A DNA stretch of 64,000 nt, taken from Platerodrilus igneus. Its lineage: Eukaryota > Arthropoda > Insecta > Coleoptera > Lycidae. The translations under genes were made by a program, and so were the position numbers. Each line of letters opens with the position of its first letter. The stretch's first letter is position 1. The stretch is from the NCBI GenBank assembly GCA_036346225.1, contig JARFIW010000884.1:4636501-4700500 (forward strand), written 5' to 3'. The notes under the pieces were generated by a model. That model had not been told where the DNA came from. It worked only from the letters and a program-made list of their open reading frames with translations, and made no database searches. This document shows positions 56,869 through 64,000 of this stretch, piece by piece.

Positions 56869-58963
56869 CTGTGGATCGTGGAGTGAGTCTCTGGATCTCC
56901 CTAAAACCTATTCAAATTCTAACGTTCGGCCGTCATAAGATTGTTGTGATCGCAAACATATAGGTTTGACATCACCGTGTCAACACTGATTTTCAAAAAA
57001 ACAAAAAAGATTATAAAATATTCTTACCCGTTTATTCTGCTGCAACAATCTCTTCAGCAGCTGCCCTAGCTAGCTCAGCTGTGCCCCTTCTCGGATCCCT
57101 AAATTTACAATCATTCTTTCTTCCCACTCACACACCATTCCAAAAAATCATCAAATAATACAACAATCATACAATCTTTATTTACCGCTATTTACAAACA
57201 ATTATTCACAGATATATATACAGTTTGGTACACTAATTACGACTCAATAAATGATATTTTTGTAAAATCCTTGTTTTAAATTTTTAATTGCAAACACATT
57301 TAATACAATAGGAGTAAATGGGCCCCAAATAATACTCTATATTTATTGCACACTGGAGTATGGTGAGCTCATAATAACCCAGTTTATTAATGTATGCCTT
57401 TTACCTTGCATAAAATTACTACAAAACTAATAAACCCATGTACCCTTAACAATCCAATTTAAATTCATAATAAAATTTAGTAAGCTTTACATACACCTTT
57501 TTTTCTATATTTAAAATAATCCTACTAATTGTCAAGTACACGTATCTTTTCCGATACGTTAAATAACCATGAATAACCCCAAAGTTCACTCACACATTAC
57601 AAAATAATTCCAAAAGTTTATCCGATAACAGAAAATTCAAATGAGTTACCTGGAAATGCTTCAAGTCTCCATTTCCTTCGATGATGCTCTACAGAACCCT
57701 TGGCTTCGTGACTATGCGCTCTGATCCACCAGATATTTATAGATGATAACCTCAGTATACGCTGAGCTCCTTGCTACCAATTAACATTCCATCACAGCAT
57801 ACAAATTCACGTATATTATACTTTTGTTTATTGATTTATTAGCTTGTTATGGTATTAGTTGGACCTCGGTTAATTTAATTCACTCGACACTACTCACATT
57901 AATAACTATAAGACCTCAACTTACCACGTTATAAGTGCTAATACTACTTTTACTGAATTATAAATTTTTTCAATACTCACAAGCCTCTATTATAGCGTCG
58001 GTTTATTGTTATAAGTAGTCTAAAGCGATGAAAATACAAAGAGAGCACTCCTAATTTTCTTAGAGTATTTATATCATTCAAACTGCCACCTCTAGGCCAC
58101 TCTTCACGCGAAAAATTTATTTTAAAATAATACTTCTCCAAATTTTGATATAACCGCCTTAAGGCTTCTAGAAATTTACCTCGTGGACGCGCTGTATGAT
58201 CCGAAAAATCGCTTGCACCTGTCGAGTGTTCGTCCGTTGTAAAACTACCTGTTTCAACCAATGATACTGTTCTGTGTCGTCATAAAACTCCGCCTGTAAT
58301 ATTTTTATCTCTGTCTTATGCATATTTGATGTCGCGTTCTAAACCCTACTTGAGTTATAGACAATCAATATTGCTGACCGCGTCTCATGACTCCACGTGG
58401 ATTGAGTACGTGCGTTTTGAAAACGAATGCTTTTATATCCGTCTCTATCTGTAGCATATTACTGATCGTGCATCTCCTCTGCTCTTTAAGAAACTTTGTT
58501 AGTTTGTTACTCGAAACCCCTGACGGTTGGAAATATATTCTATGAAGCCGCTTTATTATGTAGATAATTTCAAAGAAGGTAACCTTTCAAACATGCAGGT
58601 GTTCTTAATTATTGACTGTTTAAAATAACAATTCTTGGAGTTTATATTTCACGGTATTCGATACAACTGACGCCTTTGTTTGCTACAACAAACCTTTTGC
58701 CTTGGGATTATTAATTTTCTATACCCCGGGTGCGTTTTCTAATGCTATTACACGTTGAATTAAAATTAATTAAATTAATTATGCGTTTCTATTTTCTTTT
58801 AAAACTGGTTTTCTTTATGAACCTATTACTTTTCAATCATTAATTATAAAAATACGTCAATACTTGTTCGTTTAAATTAAATAAATGAAATAAATCGTTC
58901 CTTTCTCTATACATGGTGTTTGAAATTGCATTGCTTACCCCAAATTTAACCCTTTGAATCCAT

Positions 58964-58967
<4 letters not shown>
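56867..58967 (-). mobile_element. (TA)n-bounded LTR-like repeat, copy D (2101 bp)
   Basis: On the minus strand it starts TGTTATGGATTC after (TA)n (58968-58995) and ends GATCCACAGCA at (TA)n 56866. TATA box GATATAAATACT (58064-58074), donor CCAG|GTAAC (57645-57653), GAGCTCACCATACT (about 57361-57373), and one decayed primer-like box (GACGGCCGAACGTTAG, about 56917-56935). The region above the TATA box shares a CATTGGTTG-like block and a TCCACGTGGA block with copy A. Confidence 0.75.
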
Positions 58968-58995
<28 letters not shown>

Positions 58996-59001
<6 letters not shown>

Positions 59002-59595
59002 TAAGTTGTTTGTATATTGGGTATGAAGTTCAAGCAATAAAAGTTGGTGTAAAATTCAAAAGTTTGGTTTTATTGTTCTTATCGTTTCGGCGACTCTTTT
59101 CGCCTTTATCAAAAGTATCTACAAATGGAAGCGTTGTAAATTAAAGCCAACATAGTATATGAGTAAGTCACTCGCCGTATAGAATTAATAATTGTCAAAT
59201 TATTTTTTTGAAAATGACAGATGATCATGTTGACCAACATGATAATTAAAATAAATTTAGATGGAACTTGAAGAGAAGTTTCTTAAAATATTGTATGTTG
59301 AAAGTTGAGATGATGAAAGGTCGGTATGGTTGAAGATGAAGATGTAGAAGTGTTTCAAGAACATGAACATAACATCGGTGTAATCTTCATATGAAGGACG
59401 TCAATGTCGTTTAATGGGTTTGAAGTAATTTGAATTGTATAGAGTGGAATAGAATCTATGCGAGTCTTCTACATCTTGTTTGTTGTTTAAACATTGTTGT
59501 TCTTTATTGATGTGGTAAGATTCTAAGAACAATCTTGTTTTGTAATGGGGCTCCTTCTCTAATATTTTAGCTTCTTCGAATTCACTTTCTAGAAC
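58996..59595 (-). pseudogene. Penelope-like element, 3' portion: end of GIY-YIG endonuclease and 3' region
   Basis: The minus frame contains EEAKILEKEPHYKTRLFLES and YHINKEQ, then a tail SHRFYSTLYN: the conserved C-terminus of the GIY-YIG endonuclease of Penelope-like elements (AKILxxExxxxxRLxxESxxI). About 330 bases downstream lies a hammerhead-like motif and then an AATAAAACC-type 3' region running to the (TA)n of copy D. The endonuclease N-terminus is missing at the junction with the inverted segment near 59595. Confidence 0.8.
59078..59118 (-). ncRNA. Hammerhead-ribozyme-like motif of the Penelope-like element
   Basis: The minus strand reads TTGATAA, a 4-bp stem GGCG with loop AAAAGAGT and CGCC, then GAAACG. 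This is the layout CUGAUGA-helix II-GAAA of a hammerhead core, which is known from Penelope-like elements. Two core bases differ (C3 to U, G8 to A); these two normally pair, so the change is covariant, but activity is doubtful. Helices I and III were not established. Confidence 0.45.
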
Positions 59596-60960
59596 AATGT
59601 AGAAGAAACAAATTAAAAATATATTAGTCAACAGAAGCAACTTACTAAACAATACAATCCAAAGAAATAGACAAAGGATAAACAACCACCTAAAAAGGTC
59701 AACCTCCTTCATTATTAATTTAGAAATCCATAATAGCCAGAGCATGTTAACACGTTGCTACAAAAACATGCACAATGCTATGAACTTTGTTATAAGGGCT
59801 TTGCCCCAACAAATTATACATTCATACGATTATATACAGTCTATACGTTATAGTCGTCATTTTGAAAAAGTCAAGTCTATCAATATCAGTAAATTCTCAA
59901 CAGACAAATCAGTCACGTACCTTTACAGACAATTCCAAATGGATAGTGAATATTAGTGATGTTCCACTACCTGATGAAATAAAAAAACTTTCTATCGTTA
60001 GGACCAAAATTCAACATAACACCGTTAACCAAAGATATTCACATTGGCAAGTTATTAGGACGAATAGAATCCATTCTTGACTCTACTGAATTACCCCAAA
60101 CACAAAAAGACATCAAGGGAGGCAAAATAAACAACATAATCTTGAACTTTGCCAACAAACCTATAAACAACCAACAAAAAAACGAATTCAGATCACAATT
60201 CGACAAAACAAAAAGATTCTTATCTGCTAACCCTAATTTAATTATAACTAAAGCTGATAAAGGTGCTGTCACTGTCATCATGGACAAGCAACAATATGTC
60301 GATAAATCCTTAGAAATGTTATCTGATACTACAACTTATAAACTCTTACGTCAAGATCCAACCTTCACAACCGAAAAACGTGTCAACGATCATATAAAGT
60401 TACTCCACAATAAAGGCATGTTAAACGATATTGAAAAGAAACAACTGTACATCTGTAATGCAATTCCAGGCAAATATTACGGACTACAAAAAATCCACAA
60501 ACCTTTACTTACACTCAGACCTATCAGTTCATCTGTAAATACTCCCACGTATTTGGTAGCTACCTTCATTTCAAAAATACTTCAAACTGCGTTTCCACCT
60601 AAAAACTACAACATCAAAGATAGTTTCGTAGACAAATTAAAAAACTTTAGATTTCCCAAAAATCAAATTCTTATGTCTCTAGACGTCACATCGTTATTTA
60701 CTAACATTCCACTAACCTTAATCCTCAATATGATAAAAAAAAAAATGGTCAACCATTGAACCTCATTGCAAAATCTCAGTAGATTATGCTGTTAACTTGA
60801 TCTTCAACAACACCTATTTCGCTTATGACGCAGAAATAAGTACATCTATCCAGTCGATCAAAAATAATTTATTAGAATTTGACAAAAATTCTACTGAAGT
60901 ACTGACGCTATATTCAAAAAAACTTCGACTCGTTTAAAAAGATATGTCGATAATGTCTCC
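59596..60960 (+). pseudogene. Penelope-like element, inverted 5' portion: N-terminus and reverse transcriptase
   Basis: After a degenerate N-terminal part (WIVNISDVPLPDEIKKL near 59940, then a frameshift), ORF 60142-60759 shows IITKADKGAVTVIMDKQQYV, the GKYYGLQKIHKPLLTLRPIS motif, STPTYLVA-type text and ILMSLDVTSLFTNIPL, the first catalytic RT motif. A run of A residues at 60731-60742 shifts frame; the next frame reads DYAVNLIFNNTYF and, after a further change, RYVDN near 60940-60954 in place of RYVDD. It lies head to head with 58996-59595, as expected for a single insertion whose 5' part was inverted. Confidence 0.82.
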
Positions 60961-61231
60961 TGTTGCTGTTGATATTCTATCTAACAGTGCTACTTATGTT
61001 TCGCAACACCTATCTATCGATACGTGGGATACAAAATTTTCAGGAAATTCGGATCAATTATATACATTCTTAGAAAGAGTTAATGAATTAGTAATTTCAC
61101 GCAAAGTTACGGATGAACACTTATTTAATTCTGCAGTCGGTTTGTTCGATAAAAATGGTCTTGTGTTGTACTGTAGTGTTAGGAATTCTCTAACAAACTG
61201 GTGTAGCTTAAAAGAAGATTTTCTTCCCTCT
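60944..61231 (+). pseudogene. Retroelement gag, first part (interrupted by BEL/Pao element 2)
   Basis: The frame reads IDTWDTKFSGNSDQLYTFLE and RVNELVISRKVTDEHLFNSA, then LFDKNGLVLYCSVRN and WCSLKEDFLPS. This is the gag core common in arthropod LTR elements (FxGD..LxxFLERVEEL ... LFxxALxWYxSVR). It stops at the BEL/Pao LTR and resumes at 63673. The start is unclear because it overlaps the end of the Penelope-like fragment. Confidence 0.75.
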
Positions 61232-61637
61232 TGTTTAATGCGCGAGGCGTCTTATAATTTTATATATCGACTTACCTCTGACGTATTCTATTGTTCTAAG
61301 TGTCGTTCCTACTTTTCAACAAAGTGGACTGTAAGGCGATTTATTGGACGTGTTACGTATGCACTATCACTGTATTTTTTAGAAGTTTATCGATAAAATC
61401 ACATTCGGAGACAATGACTTCACTCACTTTACCGAACGAACAACCATTTCTTTTCGATGTCCACGAGCAAGTGTCTATCACTACCTCTTTAGTCCACCTT
61501 AATTTCCATGGGCATAAAGGAGGTTTATTACAGGATATAACTGGACAAGGGATGGCAACTTTACTATTTGATTTACAACTACAAATTTACAATGACTTAA
61601 AATTAACCACGAAAACGTGCGGCAAAGAGACCAAACA
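61232..61637 (-). repeat. BEL/Pao element 2, 3' LTR
   Basis: 406 bp, minus strand TGTTTGGTCTC...TTAAACA. Homologous over its full length to the solo LTR at 51935-52340. Confidence 0.9.
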
Positions 61638-61654
61638 TCCCGCCCACCAAAATA
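61638..61654 (-). promoter_or_regulatory. Polypurine tract of BEL/Pao element 2
   Basis: Minus strand TATTTTGGTGGGCGGGA directly before the 3' LTR, matching the tract of element 1. Confidence 0.75.
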
Positions 61655-63665
61655 AGTATGAAATAACTTATTTTATATTTGAAAATAATTAGAGCTATTA
61701 AGTAAGAAACCTAAACCGACAAACTTATATAATTACATATTAAGTAATTGGCAGTAAACATAGTTTCACTAGAGGACGTTTAACTAACCCTTAGGCTGTC
61801 ATGGTGGTAGCTACACGTACGACACCATCCCTGCCAGGATTAACATCCACTACCCTTCCTAAACGCCACTGTAGAGGGGTTATTTTCTTCCTTTAAGAGG
61901 ACAAGCGAATCAATAGACAGGGTAGCGGAATTCCTCAACCACTTACTTTTCTGTTGCAGCGTGTGCAGATATTCAGCACTCCTTTTTTTTCAAAACCCTT
62001 GTTGCATTTGCTGCAACAGTTGCCAGCGATTTAAACGAGAGGGATTTATGGACAACAAATCCGGATCTGGTAACACCGAGACTGGTTCAACATTAAGAAA
62101 ATTACCCGGGGTCAAATACGAAAAATTACGCAGTTCGCAACTCTGTGCGCATAGTGGACGTGAATTGAGAATCGCTTCGACTGGAATTAATACCGTCGAG
62201 AATTCTTCAAACGACAAAATTTGTTCACCGATAATACTTTTCAAATGGAATTTTACCGATTTAATCCCGGCCTCCTACAACCCGCCAAAATAAGGAGCAG
62301 CAAGAGGGTTAAACACAAATTCGATTTCCTCAACAACTGCGGTATGGTGCATCTATTGAAAGATTTTACGAAAGGCCCCAACAAAATTGGTGCCAATATC
62401 ACCATGAATTTGAATACATTTACCTCTTTGAGCAATAAATCGACGTAAAGCACTCAATAAAGCGTGTGTCGACAAGTTAGACACTAATTACAAATGGATA
62501 GCTTTAGTGCTGAAACAAATAAATAAGCAAATGTACGCTTTCAATGATTTTGCGCCCCTACACCGATTCATCGTGACAGAAAGGTCTACCATAGTCGACT
62601 CCCGTATGTAAAAACGCCTCACCTAGAGTTAACCTAGAAGCTGGTATATCCCCCATAGGGGGGCACAAAGCCACAGGGTTTACACGAAAACAACGAATGC
62701 GGGATTTCAAACATTGCCAAATAGTCCTCTTTGCGGACAAGATTCAATAATTTTGTGTTAATAGAAATTGAGTTGTTTGATTTCCAGGATGTAAATGTCT
62801 TTCCTGACAATCTAATATAATAATTTCAGTCAACCGATGCGATGGAGGAAGCAAAATTGGAAATTTTGCATCATGCGATAACTCTGAATTACGCAGGCGA
62901 CCGCCCACCCTCAACAAATCACGACTTTCTAAAAACGGACTAAGGCTACGTGGTTGTTTACTAACAAGTTTTCCAATTTTATTATTTGCAATGTTTTGGG
63001 CAAAAACTTGGGCTCGAACTCTTTTAATCAATAAATGTATAGCCTCTTGCTGCTGAGATCGGGACAAACCGTCGGAATATTTTCACCGCAAATCCGCCGG
63101 ACATTGAACATTATAAATGAAATGATGAATACATGTAATAATCCTACAAATTTTTTGCAGTTTTGAAAATTTGTCCAATAACAGATCCAAGAAATTCTCA
63201 GGCATAACGACTGTTAATGACAGAGTACAATATTCGGCGTCCATCTGAGATGAGTCAATAAGTTTTGACAGCGACGTTACTGGCCATTCTTCGCTACGAC
63301 GCACTAACCAGGAAGGCCCTGTCCACCATAATGGATGATGAACCACGTATGAAGCGAAAAGTCCATGTGAGACACAATCCGCAGGGTTGTCCTGGGACTT
63401 AACATGAAACCACGAAGATAGGAGGAATACGTTCTTGAATATGCGAAATGCGATTACTAATAAATGTCTTCTATTTATGCAAGAAAGACCGAATTCAAGA
63501 CAAAACAACAATGGAATCTGACCACACGAGAATACTACTTAGTGATAATCTATCTGTATAAGTATTTTGACGAAATCTACTGAATCTGCTAAAAGTACAG
63601 CAGCACAATTCGAAACGGGGCAATGAAACGCGATTTTGTTACCTGTCAAGAAACATTAAATGTCA
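61655..63665 (-). pseudogene. BEL/Pao element 2 pol remnant: RNase H end and integrase
   Basis: From right to left on the minus strand: CAAVLLADSVDF (RNase H, near 63610), SSWFHVKSQDNPADCVSHGL (about 63360-63420) and HPLWWTGPSWL; the integrase zinc region LLRVGGRLRNSELSHDAKFP, HRLTEIIILDCQERHLHPGN (62780-62920) and a CFRVNP segment; CPPMGDIPASRL; the first catalytic aspartate in TGVDYGRPF (near 62595); a GTNFVGA-like segment near 62390; the NPLAAPYFGG and WEAGIKSVKFH region deleted in element 1; then FEEFSTVLIPVEAILNSRPL and the C-terminal SYLTPGNFLNVEPVS (62100 region). Frames shift and stop repeatedly. Confidence 0.82.
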
Positions 63666-63672
63666 AACAAAA

Positions 63673-64000
63673 AATTTACTAGCCGAGTTTTTCTCACATT
63701 TAGCTTTATCTGATATTTCAGACATGAAGACTCTAACAAAATTATGTAAAAAACTAGAAGACGCGTCATCCTTAAATTTCAAAGTAATCGATGATCCACC
63801 CAATAAACCTCAGACAAATTTTAGTGAAAGAAAAACATCCTCTTCGCATAGGATCCATAATAAAATTCAAAATTTTTCAACCCCCACACGCACATTTAAG
63901 AGTAGTCATTTTTTGCCACAATTACAAGCTTTAAATAGCTTTTCTAATGCTGAATCTAAAGATTTACCGAAATTTTCGAAAGCACTAAGATGCGATTGTA
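63673..64000 (+). pseudogene. Retroelement gag, second part, running off the window
   Basis: An open frame from NLLAEFFSHLALSDISDMKT through LTKLCKKLEDASSLN, matching the end of the gag core (NLLPYYxxxLALxDVxSIxELxxLCRxLE), then a Ser/Asn-rich linker. The last residues, KALRCDC, look like the approach to a CCHC zinc knuckle. It belongs with 60944-61231; about 70 residues between the two are lost. Confidence 0.75.

Larger units (their letters stand above)
61232..63665 (-). mobile_element. BEL/Pao element 2, 5'-deleted, nested in gag
   Basis: It begins with a complete 406-bp 3' LTR (61232-61637) and continues on the minus strand through integrase to the RNase H region, then ends abruptly near 63665, where gag of the host element resumes on the plus strand. 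There is no 5' LTR, gag, protease or RT, and part of the host gag (roughly 70 residues) is also missing, so a deletion has removed the element's 5' half and adjacent target sequence. Confidence 0.85.

Overview
The window is AT-rich eukaryotic DNA with no recognisable bacterial features: no operons, no Shine-Dalgarno-led ORFs. It is almost entirely layered transposable elements, satellites and unannotated sequence. The element mix points to an arthropod, probably an insect: BEL/Pao elements with DUF1759-type gag, Ty3/gypsy gag, CFDP2-like EEP/RT LINEs, a DUF4817-type mariner relative, a GIY-YIG Penelope-like element, and primer sites matching tRNA-Lys. The species cannot be fixed from the sequence. 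No intact host gene was found; two short exon-like signals (about 38.4 and 54.3 kb) are the only hints.

Layout. 1-3345: LINE A, whose single ORF is split at 637/1538 by a minus-strand composite retroposon (638-1525) with a 12-bp target duplication; that retroposon carries a 93-bp tandem array joined to a LINE-like 3' end. 4130-14165: LINE B, split at 5602/12456 by a young, nearly full-length BEL/Pao element on the minus strand (402-bp LTRs, TSD ACAAT) with a damaged integrase. 14166-15445: repeated LINE 3' ends and a tRNA-derived SINE. 16955-24412: an old Ty3/gypsy relic on the minus strand (diverged LTRs, gag, protease, end of integrase). It contains two tandem SINEs and, inside gag, a 3364-bp element with 206-bp inverted repeats and a 6-bp TSD.

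24.5-28.9 kb: a (TA)n-bounded LTR-like repeat, then unannotated DNA. 29100-30690: a 10-bp minisatellite with a 259-bp higher-order period. 31868-33567: a dead mariner-type transposon with long TIRs. 33725-34250: (GT)n next to a BEL/Pao pol fragment (to about 35400). 35401-37690: LINE C, which repeats the architecture seen at 13.2-15.4 kb. 40234-47467: two (TA)n-bounded LTR-like repeats around a gag-only LTR retrotransposon (41591-45205). 51935-52340: a perfect solo LTR. 54702-58967: two (TA)n-bounded LTR-like repeats head to head. 58996-60960: a Penelope-like element with an inverted 5' portion and a hammerhead-like motif. 60944-64000: a retroelement gag interrupted by a truncated BEL/Pao element whose LTR family matches the solo LTR.

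The elements do not work together as a pathway; their relationships are nesting, tail sharing and parasitism. The least ordinary items are: (i) the roughly 2.1-kb LTR-like family, five copies, each abutting (TA)n, each with a TATA box, a conserved splice-donor-like site and one or more tRNA-Lys-complementary boxes inside its terminus; (ii) the gag-only LTR element; (iii) the AGT...ACT TIR element with Polinton-like ends but no coding capacity; (iv) the composite retroposon with promoter-like monomers and a borrowed LINE tail.
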